Part shown: in pieces, positions 48,742 to 59,730 of the stretch
How positions within the stretch are numbered: the first letter of the stretch is position 1
How the letters are laid out: every line of letters starts with the position of its first letter
Assembly (NCBI RefSeq): GCF_022539315.1
Contig: NC_066316.1
Coordinates: 5,409,501 to 5,473,500, forward strand
Length of the DNA stretch: 64,000 bases
Source of the DNA: Serinus canaria
Taxonomy: Eukaryota > Chordata > Aves > Passeriformes > Fringillidae
Reading direction: 5' to 3'
The notes under the pieces: model-generated
What the model was told of the DNA's origin: nothing
What the model saw: the letters and a program-made list of their open reading frames with translations, nothing else
The model's database searches: none
Translations under genes and position numbers: made by a program

Positions 48742-49694
48742 GTATGTATATAGTCTTTTGTTCTTCTTTTCCAAAAGAGGGATTTTTATTGACATTTTCT
48801 TCACCTGCTCCTTTCTCACCTCCAGCTGAAATGGTGGTTGCAGAGTCTGTTGTTATGGGATAGGGGTGCTCCCTGCTTGAAAAGCTTCCCAAGGCCTTGA
48901 TTTGGCTCTTTGCAGGAGCTGTCACTCCCACAGGATGACACTCCTGCCTGTGTGTTTTCCATGGGAGGAGCCTGGGTGAGCCATTAGTAATCATTAGGAA
49001 TTTCTATGCTAGAGCTGAAGCAGGTCCCTTGATGCATGATGAGATTCATTCTCTCCTGTGAGAAAAGCAGACAAAAGGCTGAGCAGGTTGCTTGGCCCTC
49101 TTTAGGATCCTTCTGAAATACAACACAGTCCAGGAAAAACAGTGCCTGACAGTGTTTTGTTGAAATCAGTACTTGGTGTTCCCTGACCTTACCCAGAAAT
49201 GATAGAAGAGGAATGATGTGACATCTTCCAAATCCTGAGATGGGAAGGGTGTCCTGTGCAATGCACACCAACACAATTCCCACATACACAAGACATTATT
49301 TCTTGGTGGGAGCAAACTATGCTAAGTCAAGCAGTCTCAGACTGTGGCTCTAGATTGAGATGCAGAGGAGCACATGAAGCATTTTGAGTTAAAAAAAACC
49401 AAAGAACCTGGCCTTTAAATCCATTTCTGATTGAATTAAATGGGATTGTTGCCAAAATTAAATTCACTGCAGAAACCTAAGGTGAGGTGATGCAAGTCAG
49501 GGTGGCTTTTGTGACTGCTGCTCTGATTTACTTGAGCTGTGGTTTTCAGCTCACTTGGTGCAGTTTGTGATTGCTTCCAACTAATCATCATCAGTAAGGG
49601 GACAGCCCTCTTTTGGCTCCTGTAGCTGAGGAGGGAATTTACCATTTTATTCAAAATGTTCCTGCTGTGGTGGCTTACTGTGTGTTTATTGTAG
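48742..49694 (+). other. SLC24A3: Intron 16
   Basis: 0.95 kb; nothing recognisable apart from splice sites (GTATGT donor, TTGTAG acceptor). Confidence 0.75.
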
Positions 49695-49844
49695 GTTTTT
49701 GGTGTCCACATGAACAAATGGAAACTGGATAAGAAGCTAGGGTGTGTGTGCCTTTCCCTTTACGGCATCTTCCTGTGTTTCTCCATCATGACAGAATTCA
49801 ATGTTTTCACTTTTGTGAACTTGCCAATGTGCAGAGATCACTGA
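49695..49844 (+). CDS. SLC24A3: SLC24A3 exon 17: C-terminus and stop
   Basis: The acceptor TTATTGTAG precedes 49 codons and a TGA stop (49842-49844). VFGVHMNKWKLDKKLG is a basic loop, CVCLSLYGIFLCFSIMTEF the last helix, and NVFTFVNLPMCRDH the tail. The ending differs from recalled human NCKX3 by one residue (Arg for Gly) and fits this paralogue. The 3' UTR begins at 49845. Residues 510-558 of the fragment. Confidence 0.96.
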   Translation, partial: VFGVHMNKWKLDKKLGCVCLSLYGIFLCFSIMTEFNVFTFVNLPMCRDH

Positions 49845-50271
49845 CCCAGGTGGCAGACTGTCGGGAGGAGCTTCCTTTTTACCTGTGCAATACAAGCCAC
49901 GGCTGGCATTTCCTGGATGCAGTGCACCTCCAAGTCGTGACCTATATCCTGTTCACTGTTCATAGGACCCGTGGCCCCGTCTAGGTTTGCCCTCTCCCTG
50001 GCCCCCACAGCCTGGAACAATCCTTCATCGATGTGAAGAGCTTTTTTCAACATCCATGTGATTTCCTTGCTCAGTTTTTGAACAGTGTGACTGGGACTCA
50101 AGATGAACTGGCTGCTAACTGGCGTTAAGCCAGTCAAAACTGGTCTGCTACAATTCCTTCCTTTTTTAAGTTATTTGATGGAAAACTAATTAATTTATGA
50201 CTTAAGACTATTGCTACAATGCAGGAGAGGGTACGTCATATGGAGGTTGACTTTCAAGGAGAATCATGGGA

Positions 50272-50392
50272 ATTTTTTTTTTGGTTGTGGGGAGTGGTTT
50301 TTGTTTGTTTTTAGCTTTTAGTTTTGGGTTTGCAGGTTTTTTTTGTTTGTTTGGGGGTGGGGGTGTTGCTTTTGTCTTTTTTTTTTTTTTTT
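50272..50392 (+). repeat. T/G-rich low-complexity tract
   Basis: Runs of T separated by GTTTG, GGGG and GGGGGTGGGGG. It lies about 430 bases after the stop and is probably transcribed. The G runs could stack in RNA (inference). Confidence 0.85.
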
Positions 50393-52202
50393 ACTTGCCA
50401 GAGATCAACGTCCTCTCTTGCATCTTCTCCTCCTGAGTGCTGGGTCTCCTGTAACAATCCAAAGGCCACAGGGCAGTGTAAAATGGAAATGTAATTCAAG
50501 GTACTCAGCATAAGAATGGATAAAAGAAGATTGTCAAGGAAAAAACTGATGACTTTTTACTATAAATAATTAACCTTGTACAGGTTTGTTAAAGAATGCA
50601 AGCTAAATGTGGGTTCAAAGGGTAAACACTGCTACCATTTTACTATGAATGTTGGAGTTTTATTACTAGGGTGTTTGTTATTTCCAAGCAATAGTTTGAT
50701 CTCCAGCCCAGAAGGGCTACCAAGGAGTTGTCCTGGTTTTTAATGGTCTGCATGTGGAAGTGGAAGGTCAGAACTTTCTCTGCTTCATCAGATTTCTTGT
50801 TCTGGGAGGATTTAATAGTTGATGTCTAATTTGTTCTGAGAAGGACATAACCACATGTGAAAACTTTTCTAAATGAGTTATAGACACTGGTTTCTTTAAG
50901 AGGAAAGAGGCATATTTTGCACAGACATAGTTACTGAAGTCATAATTGCCATTCTTTAAAGAATACACTGGACCTGGCCAGATATTTTTCGTCTTAAGCA
51001 GTTGAACTTATCTGATAACAGATCATGTGGATTCATCACCTCTCCTTTTGGGAGGGAGGAAGACACAGACAGAGATGGCACATTTTAAAACGTGGAATAT
51101 CTTCAATGCAGACTCTCTCACAGATCTTAAGTTATTGTGAAAGTTTAGCTACTCATTGTTCCAATATCCCTGCTAGATTTTGTATAATTCTGTATTAATA
51201 TGCAGGCAGATTCCACCCCTGAGAAACACCATCACTGCTTCATTTGTATGTATTGATACTGTGCGTTCTTGCCACTGCGGCTCTTGTATTTACTTTAAGC
51301 ACTGATCACTTCTGATCCTCTTGTATATGTTCTGCTATGAAATGTATTAAGAGACTACCAGCTAGGTGAATGTTTTTGTCTATGGTACAAACAGTGGCAA
51401 ATAATAGTAAAGGTACAGCAAACCCTACGTAACAGAAAGAAAGGAAAAAACCCAGAACACCAAACCCTAAACTATAGCAGGAAAAGAAAGAGCTCCAGTT
51501 GAAAAGAAAAAAGGAGAGAGCCACGTTGTGTTCACAGATGAAAAGCCAACTTTTTTTTCATTTGCACTTTTGGAATTGATTTTCTTCAATCTGATTTTCT
51601 TTGGGCAAAATGTGTTAAATGAAAATATTTGCACCCTGTGGTTTCCCTTCAGCTCAGCAGCTGGTTTTCTTTCTTTGTTACACCAAACACGTGGAGGCAC
51701 TGGCAGCTCTTGCACTGTGCGTGGCAGTGCAGTCCTGTGGAAAAAGCCACGTCCCACTGGCCTCACTTGGGGAGCAACGTGTGCAGGTGGATCCCTGGCA
51801 GGAAGAAGAAGAAAGGGTCCAGGGACAGACAGCAGAGAGAGTGGATGACATGCCTGCATCACCAGTTTTCATCCTGGAAAGCAATTTTGTTGCTGCTTGT
51901 TGAGCTCTGCAGCTGAGGTTTGAGCAGCCTCCTCATGGCTGTGCCCGCAGGACATCCTCTTGTGTTAGGAAGCCCACTGTACCTTCCTGTTGTTGGGATT
52001 TTGTTTCTTTTGTTGTTGTTAATGAGATGAATAATAATAATAATAGCAACCACTAAAATGCCTAAAATACTTCTATAAGTCAAATGATGCTTGCAACGAT
52101 GTGGCACGTGTCACTAAAGCCACCCCACAAACACGCAGCTTCACTTCATAGCGAGGTGCAGTTGCTCCTAAGCAGAGTGTGTCCTTGCCGATAAGGGGAA
52201 GG

Positions 52203-52208
52203 AATAAA
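52203..52208 (+). promoter_or_regulatory. SLC24A3: Candidate proximal poly(A) signal AATAAA
   Basis: This is the first canonical hexamer downstream of the SLC24A3 stop, 2.36 kb after it. Downstream bases are T-rich (tattatttcttctattttg). It is a plausible proximal end of the transcript. Confidence 0.4.
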
Positions 52209-54008
52209 AGAAGTTTCATATCAGGGCCTATTATTTCTTCTATTTTGAATATTTATACTGCTGCTCCAATGGAGCCAGTTGGATCTATTTCTGCGAAATA
52301 GCCATTACCTATCCCATGGCACAAAAACTACACATGTATTTCTTAGGAACTTTTCCTACTGGTGTGCGTTAAATACTGTAGTAGTTGTAGTTTTGTGTTG
52401 TGTGTAAAACCTGAAATACTTTGCTTTGATACCTGTGTGTTGCCAGAATGTTCTGCAAGCAGCTTGTTCTAAGCAGAAGCAAAAGGTACCTTGAACTGCC
52501 GTTACCTGTGCCGTAGATGGCTCGATAAGCATGTCCTGAAGCAGTGCTTTCTGCCAGATGTGCTGATGATTTACAGCAAAATCATCAGGTCCAGGCCTGT
52601 TTGGAACAGAGCAGACTGAGTGTGCCAGGAGAGAGAACACCACTCATTCTTGTTAGCACAGTCACGGCCTGTGTGGAAGAGCAAAAAACCGGCAATTTCT
52701 GGCATCCTTCCTGTACGCTGTCTCCAGAAATGGCGTGGACAGTTCTTTTCCAATCCAGGGCATACTCAGAGCTTTACTGGGCCTTGCAGAGGACTGAGTC
52801 TCCCTGGAGTTCTCTCCTCCCAGGGGGTTCTCCCTTCCTGAGCTCAGGCTCTGGAGGACAGCCAGTGCCTGGCTGCAGTGTCCCCGTGGGAGGCTCTGCT
52901 CTTCACCGGATGCAGGGCCTCAGGAGCCAGCCACTGGGGTTGGAAACTGGGAGCTGAGGGGCTCTGAGGCTCAGGATTGGGGGGCTGCTGCAGGGAGCCA
53001 CCAGGGAAGCTGGGTTGTGTTGGGTATTTTTAGCATGACTGTGATTCATTTGCAGTTTTCATCTTCTGAAAGCAAGGGTCACCTTCGCGTCCGAGGCTGC
53101 TCTGGTTCTTGGACCAGGCAACTGTTTTTGTTTCCATTCCTAGCAATTTCAGATGATCCTCAGTGAGTATTTCAAAGGGAGATTAAAGAGCCTTTTTCTC
53201 CATGGAGAGGCTTCACTGCAGTTCTTACTTTGACTTAAATATGTGACCCTTGGCTGGCTTCAGATCTGCTTGATATGGATGGCCTTCCTTTGACAGTGGT
53301 TCAAAGGCAGAATGACAGGAGAGGAGAGGGTATGATAAGAGATGGTCTTAAGACATGCTGGGAAAACTGCTTTTGTCACTACCAAAGGTGAACTTTTTAC
53401 TTGCCTTCCCCCCACCCCCTCCCTTTTAAAAAAAATTTTTGTTTTGTATGTGCTGTGATTTTTAATAGACTTCTGTAATAGGAACACCAATATGAAATAT
53501 GTGCATGGGAGATTTTCATTTGCATAATTTGTTGGTTTTGCTGTGATGCCACTTGCATGCTTAGTTTCCAGATCTCTGTCCTCAGCTGTGTCACTGAAAT
53601 CAATTGATTAGCTTTGGATTTGTGATGGTGGTGCTCGTGGAGAATGAGATACAGGACTGGATTTTTTTCTTGACAAACAAGTCAGGTAGAACGGCAGTCA
53701 AGTTTTAGAAAAAACAGTGTTCAAGGCAGGTGGAGTAACCTGAAGGTAACTTTTAATACCCTGATGTCAGAACAGAGATTTTTATGTCTTTTCCAATTGA
53801 TACTTGTGAGATAAAATGTACATTCAGTATTGTTGAATAACTTTTTAGAAAACCATAGCTTTCTGCTGACTGACAAATATTTCTTATATTAAGATTTTTT
53901 TGAAACCCTAAACCTTTCAATTAAAGTTCACAGAGATGCAATAGTGTGAGGTTTGTCACTTTCAAAGTTACACTACTGGAGCTTTAAACTTGTTTAAATT
54001 TTAAAATT

Positions 54009-54055
54009 TATGGTCCACTGAGACTAATTTTAAAAATTAGTCTCAGTGGACCATA
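54009..54055. repeat. Perfect inverted repeat, 23-bp arms, 1-nt centre
   Basis: The left arm (54009-54031) begins TATGGTCCACTGAGACTAAT. The right arm (54033-54055) is its exact reverse complement, separated by one A. The match stops abruptly on both sides. No target duplication or transposon end was seen. Confidence 0.95.
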
Positions 54056-55958
54056 CTTACCTGAATTTAATTCTGCCTTGTACTTTCAAAGTTTTGCTCG
54101 ATCAGCAGCCACTGTAAGTTAGTCTAAAAGAGATTTAAATCCTGGTAAAAATGTCCCTTTTAGACTGGTACAACTTTTAACTGAATTAGTTTAAAGCCAT
54201 GGTTTTAAGCAAAGCAGTGGAAGTTTGAATATTTTAAAGACCTCAGCCACTTCAGATTTAAGGAGCTGCAGTCTGAGTGTGCTGAATGGATGCACCAAGC
54301 AGAATGCAAGGCTTAGTTTCAGGAAGAGTTTTCAGTATTCAGGGACATGAGTGAAATCTGACCATTGTGAAATCAGGGACAGAACCCCGGTGACTGCTGT
54401 AGGGTCAGTGATGTGTTTGCAGCAGTGAGTCCTGAAAGGGATGGGGACACTGCATTTTTTTGGGTGAGTGGCCTTTTTATTTTCTTACCTGAATAGATAA
54501 ATTACTATTAATAAGAACTAAGCACCTTTAAGGGAATTTACATGAATACTCTGTTACCACATAGTGGCCTCAAATCTGAAGCACAGTTCCAAAAAGCATC
54601 AACTTCTGCCCAAACTGCTTGCACTTGTCTGGCTGAATCTGCAGAATCAAGCTCTGGTGAGGACTTGATCCCTGCCTTTTGGAGAAGTTCACTTTATTCT
54701 GGGAAAGCAATAGGGTAAGAAATAGCACTCTGTTTCGTTGTGCCCTGGGGATGTCAGTTGGCTATGAAATCGATTATTTGCTGGCCTGAAACAGTCTGAT
54801 ATCTAGGCCAAGTTATCCAAGTTTGGGTAGAAACACCTAATTTCAGGAAGGCTTCCAAAGAAAGCAGATTGTTTTAAGCAACACATTTTTAAAGGTATTT
54901 ATGTAGCAAAAAATTACTTTATTGTGGTATTTTTTTTAGATAGGTTTCTGTTTTTCTAATAGACTTGCAGAACAAGTTTGAAACCCCCCCTGAACCAGAA
55001 CAACCTGACAGGAATCTTGTCAGTGTAATCTGTCTCTGCCAGGTAGGATTTGAATGGTGCTAAAAGTCAATGTGATAATTTTACAGGAGCAGTTCAACAT
55101 TTTTACTGCCAGCTGAGGAAAAGCACACCACTGCATGCCTGATCCTGTGAGGATGTTTGTAGTTGGTTACAGATCCTCTCCAGTGCTGCGCATTTGCCAC
55201 TGAGGTTTTCCATTGGTGTGCCTGACAAGCCAAGAGAGCCTTGGTTCCCGGAGGAGCGATGCCTGCTGCTGAACATTTTGTCCTGTCAGGAGAGGAGAGG
55301 GCTGCAGGGGCACAGGCCCCTTGGCTACTGGTTACTGCTGCCAGCCTGGGATTACACTTGCTCCTTTTTCAGAGCAGGGACATGTGTTTTCCTGAGGACC
55401 AAGTCTTTCCTTACCTCTGGTCAGGGTTGCTTTTGGCTGATAGTGCTGGAGCAGGGGAGGGAACAAGGGTTCTGTTCACTTTACGTGTGCAGAGGAGGAT
55501 GGTGAGTGGCAGATGTTGTGTCACAGGAGGACTTTGGATGGAGCCTGTATAAATATTGGGATGGTCCATGAAATCTCTCCCAGGGGCAGATATCCCTGTA
55601 CACCCAGCAGCCACCCACTTTGCTTCCTTATTTTATCTTGCTCCATGTGTTGCCAGGATTCAGAATTTTGCTTCCACTTTCTCATAAGCTGTATCCCTCT
55701 GGCCCATGTGCTGCTTTCTGTAACACAGAATTAATGCACTGGCTAGCACAAATAGTGTGCAGGTTTTGATCCAGTAAACTGATGGGAGAAAGTGGCACAC
55801 CAGCCTCTGAGCACCTGACTCCAAACAGCACAAACTGCCTGCCTGGAAAGTGCCACTGGGATAATCAGGCACTTCACAGGACATGGGAACACTTCTCATG
55901 TATTTTCAGAGACTCCCTCAAGGGAATTTTGCACCCTGTGCAAAGACATGCATTATAC

Positions 55959-55964
55959 AATAAA
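55959..55964 (+). promoter_or_regulatory. Candidate poly(A) signal AATAAA
   Basis: Lies in an AT-rich context (attatacaataaatataatt); a GT/T-rich stretch (cctgggtcttttacactttgtg) follows 35-60 bases later. Possible alternative end for SLC24A3. Confidence 0.3.
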
Positions 55965-56560
55965 TATAATTGATCTAATTAAGGGATTTTAGATCTGACC
56001 TGGGTCTTTTACACTTTGTGAAACCAGATTATACTATGGGAGTTTTACTGAGGGACTTGGTCACAAATTTATATAATTCATTGTCAGGTTTTTAATGTTT
56101 TTTTTTTTAATATATGAGCATAGGTTTGTATTCAAGCAAAATACAATGTTTATACATATATATACACTTTACCTAGTAAAGTATATGTGTTAACTGTTGT
56201 TAAATTGAAGCCCTGTGGTAACCAGCTGTTTCTGCATAGGAATAAATTCATACCATGGCAAGTGCTAAGATGCTGTAGGTGTATGAGTATTTAAGACAGT
56301 CTTACACATGCCTAGCTGTAAATTCAAGCAAAGTTTTTATTTGTTTTAGCAAGGTATTATGAATGGTTATGTGATGCATAGCAGTTGCCATGCATCTGTG
56401 TAATACATCTGTGCACATTGATTAGTATTTCTAATTATTGTTAGTCATTTGAAATTCCAGTTCTATTGATGAATATAAAGTCAGCTTCGGGGGAAAAAAG
56501 AAAAGAGCATGTGTGAGACATTGAGGAGGTCAGAAAGTTCTGCACTGCAATATTTGTGCA

Positions 56561-56579
56561 TTTTATTTATTTATTTATC
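56561..56579 (+). repeat. (TTTA)n run with overlapping ATTTA motifs
   Basis: TTTTATTTATTTATTTATC contains three overlapping ATTTA pentamers. In a 3' UTR these act as AU-rich instability elements; here that depends on whether the transcript extends so far. Confidence 0.6.
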
Positions 56580-59500
56580 AAACAGAGTGCTGAGCCCCTG
56601 GTTCAAGAAAACATTTCCCCATGCTGGCAGAAGATTTAGGAACCTAATTTTGGTCCCCTCCTAAAGCTAATGCCAGGTTTCCCTGGATCAGGGGCCAAGC
56701 AGACTAAGCTATTTAAAACATTGTTCTTTCCTTTTAGTGGCCACAAAAAGGGGTGAGACCTTCTCAAATGGTTCTTGTAACTTTTATTAGTAGAGAAGCT
56801 GAGAAATGCTGAGAGATCCAAAGATGCTTCTGCAGGTGATCTGTAAGAGTAGAAATATGTAAATAGTAAATACTCCTTGCACTTTTAATACTTGTAATAT
56901 CACTGTCATGAGGTACCATTTGCAATAACCAAAATCCACATTTCATAAGTTACCCACAAGTAGACTTTTTTATTATTATTTTTAAGAGTTTTTTTTGTTC
57001 CCCCTTTCTCATTAAGGAATTAATCTTCCTTTGACATGTTTTCCCCAATTCTTTTTCAACAGTAAGTGATTGGCCCTAGTTAAATGTGAAGATCCCCCTA
57101 GACCAGGTGTCATGTGCCAGCTGATGCTTGGGGGAAGCTGACATTTGTTGTCCCAGCTTTATGGCAGGGCTGTTCCCATTTACAGCAGGCAGGGACCTCC
57201 CACCTTGAAATCCTGCAGTAAAAATGGTCCCACCACTCACAAACACAACTCTCCCCTATTTACACCACACTGGTTTGGTTTCAGGGGGGTCAGCAGATCT
57301 CCAGTGTAGAGGAATCTGTCACATCATCACTATCAGTGGGGATACAGTAGGGCTTCCTGGGGGAAAACACAACAGCAACAGTGGAGTCCTTTTACAGGCA
57401 GTGTATTGGAGGGGACTTTATTTTGCCATCATTTAAAGACATGGGACAATTTTAGATCAGGAAAAAAAAAAAAGGAAGGTAAAGCTTAACTGTACCAAGT
57501 ACAGCCTCAGTCCTTCATAAAGGTGTTCAAGTTTTGCATAGAGTGAGTGCCCATATTCTGTCAAGCATAGAGCTCAGCTGAGTTTTTCATCCTTGGTTCT
57601 CAGAAACAACCTTTTTCTCTCATGTTTCTCACTGCAGTCAGGACCTCTGAGCATAACATGCATTTCTGTGTCTTGGAACTGCCTTGTGAAATTGCTTATA
57701 GGTGAAGTGAGCAAGCGCAGAGATTGAACCACAAGAGGTTTTTGAAAGAAGCCAAAGCAAGCATGTTTGTGTAGTAATTTTGTTCTGAAGTATTTTTTTT
57801 TTTTAATGGATGCCAGGAGCAAAGGACACAGTGGAAATCTGTAATCATGCAGCCCCAGTGGAGAGCAAGTGCAGGTGAAAATAGTATAGCATCACAAAAA
57901 GTTGTCTGCAATTCAGATACTGGCAAGTTTCACAGGGGTCACATTTACATGAAGATTTTCCTGGATGCTACTTGATCTTTGCAACCCTTGTCTTTGGTCG
58001 GGAAAGGTGGGAAGTACTTTGTCCCTTTCTGAGGGAGAAGGGAGAGAGATGCCTAACCCAATGTCACTGACTCCTACCCTGGCTGCACGGGTGTGCCAGT
58101 CACAGTCTGTGTACCTGGGAGTTTTCTGGTGTGCATTGAAGATTTAGGGGTGAATTGTAGTTAGCATTCCCTTGAGGAGCAGTGTGATTGACTTCTCTGT
58201 CCCCCCTTGTAAAGCTGAGAATCCCTACTATGCAGGCAGTATTGTGTGAGGTTACTGATGGAATGTTACCTTCATCCTTGCATCCAATCTTTGCTTTCAA
58301 GACTGAAACACTACTTGGAAGATGTTTGTAATGGTTTGGGGGATTTGTTTGGTTTTTTTTTTTTTTTAATTTTTTTGCTGTCTGTCAAAGTCCTGTGCAA
58401 TATGAAGGCTCCTGGCAAGGTCTGGTAATGGTTTGGGTGTTCCTCTTGCTGGTGCATTCATCAGATCTTCAGCCAGTGAGATGTGTGGGTGGGTAGGAGT
58501 GCCACCTCTCCTGGGTGTGTGACTGGCAGCGGAAGCAGCACTTCTGCCGAGCACTCCAGCACAGGCCTGGGCTGGGAGTTGAGACTCAGGTAAATCAGGA
58601 TTCCAGGGAACAAAAAGGTGAGCAGACAGACCTGTTAATCCTCTAGTATGCTGTGCAGCTTTTAGCCCCTTCCAGTATTTTTTTTCCAAGCCAAACCCAA
58701 ACTGATGTGTGTACATGGGTGCCAAGCCAAAGGCAGCCAAGCTCAACACCCACAGTCAGCCTGACACCAAGGCATGTGGGGACAGCCCCAGGGCCAGCAC
58801 TCCCTCCTGGGTCAGGGGAGGGGGGGTGTTAAAATCATTTCAGGGCCCAGCAGTCAGCTGTTCAAGATCTGATAATTTCACAGAGCTCTGATGGAAAATT
58901 TGGGTTTGTACTGAAGTTTGTTGCTGAAGTCTTAGGCTGCTGAACTTGATCCCTGCTGTGGCATGTTCTAAAATAGAGGGCTGAGAGTGTACCAGTCTCT
59001 GAATCATGGGTGTGGTGAGGTCTCTGCTTTGTGATACAGTCACAGCATCCAAGCTGTAGGAAGCACAGCAATAAAAGTGACTGATAGGAGCACTTTCTGT
59101 TTGATTGGGGATCAAATGACACTGTCTGGGTCCCTTATCTCTGGGAAATTCTGTGATGCTTCTAATCATAAGGAAGAAAATGTAGATGGAACTGAATGCA
59201 AATGTACATATAATGTATGTTCATTTACAACCAGCCAGAAAGCAAAACAAGCAGTGGTTTTTAGTAATATAATACTACTCAAAATAGCTTTCTATTAAGT
59301 CATCTTGAAAGTGTTAAAATGGTGGAGCCACAGACAAAACATTTGTTATCTTTTGAAATTAGTTGCAATGGTTTTGTCATACTTGTACAAGTGTTATAAG
59401 GTCAGCCTTTCTGTATGTTTTACAACTTACTGTAGAGTAGTCTTCTATGCATAGCTGTTCCACTTGCCTGTGTAAGTTACAAATCTAACAGAAATGAAAG

Positions 59501-59706
59501 CATGCATTTTTCTCTGTTTGCTGGTAACCTATGAAATTAGAAACTTGTATTTTTGTGTTTTTAATGTGTTATACTATAAACAAAATTCACAGCACTATTG
59601 TCTATGGAATATCAAAAAGTTTTATCAGAATGAATTACTTTAAATGTTTTGTCAATTGATTTAATAATGTGTCAGACATCTACACTAAGACAATATAACG
59701 TTTATC

Positions 59707-59712
59707 AATAAA
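59707..59712 (+). promoter_or_regulatory. SLC24A3: Candidate distal poly(A) signal AATAAA
   Basis: The hexamer closes a 450-base AT-rich, non-repetitive block and is followed by a T-rich patch and GGGTGTGCTTGG about 40 bases on, a typical downstream GU element. If used, the 3' UTR would be about 9.9 kb. Confidence 0.4.
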
Positions 59713-59730
59713 AATATCCTCTCTTTGTAC

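Larger units (their letters stand above)
3614..49844 (+). other. SLC24A3: SLC24A3 gene body, exons 3-17 (5' part outside window)
   Basis: Fifteen exons join without a frame break into 558 residues and a TGA stop. The product is NCKX3, a plasma-membrane exchanger that brings in sodium and expels calcium together with potassium, known mainly from brain and smooth muscle. Seen: a membrane segment, alpha-1 (AAGSSAPEL), three further hydrophobic segments, a long acidic cytosolic loop, alpha-2 (AAGTSVPDC and GSNVFDI) and final membrane segments. SLC24A3 is preferred over its sister SLC24A4 because the loop motif SNCDATVVLLKK and the ending MCRDH match my memory of human NCKX3. Human NCKX3 has 644 residues, so about 86 N-terminal residues lie upstream. 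All junctions are GT-AG. The promoter is not in the window. Confidence 0.95.
49845..52230 (+). other. SLC24A3: SLC24A3 3' UTR, proximal part
   Basis: The sequence after the TGA stop must be at least partly 3' UTR. It is non-coding. A T/G-rich low-complexity tract lies at 50272-50392 and an (ATA)n run near 52029-52045. The first AATAAA after the stop is at 52203-52208, which would give a UTR of about 2.4 kb. The true end cannot be set from sequence alone. Confidence 0.6.
52231..59730 (+). other. Possible distal 3' UTR or downstream DNA
   Basis: No coding exon is recognised. The stretch includes a perfect 23-bp-arm inverted repeat (54009-54055), an overlapping ATTTA cluster (56561-56579), several AATAAA hexamers (55959, 56241, 59070, 59707) and AT-rich blocks at 55.9-56.5 and 59.2-59.7 kb that resemble UTR sequence. 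Whether SLC24A3 transcripts reach this far is unknown. Confidence 0.45.
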
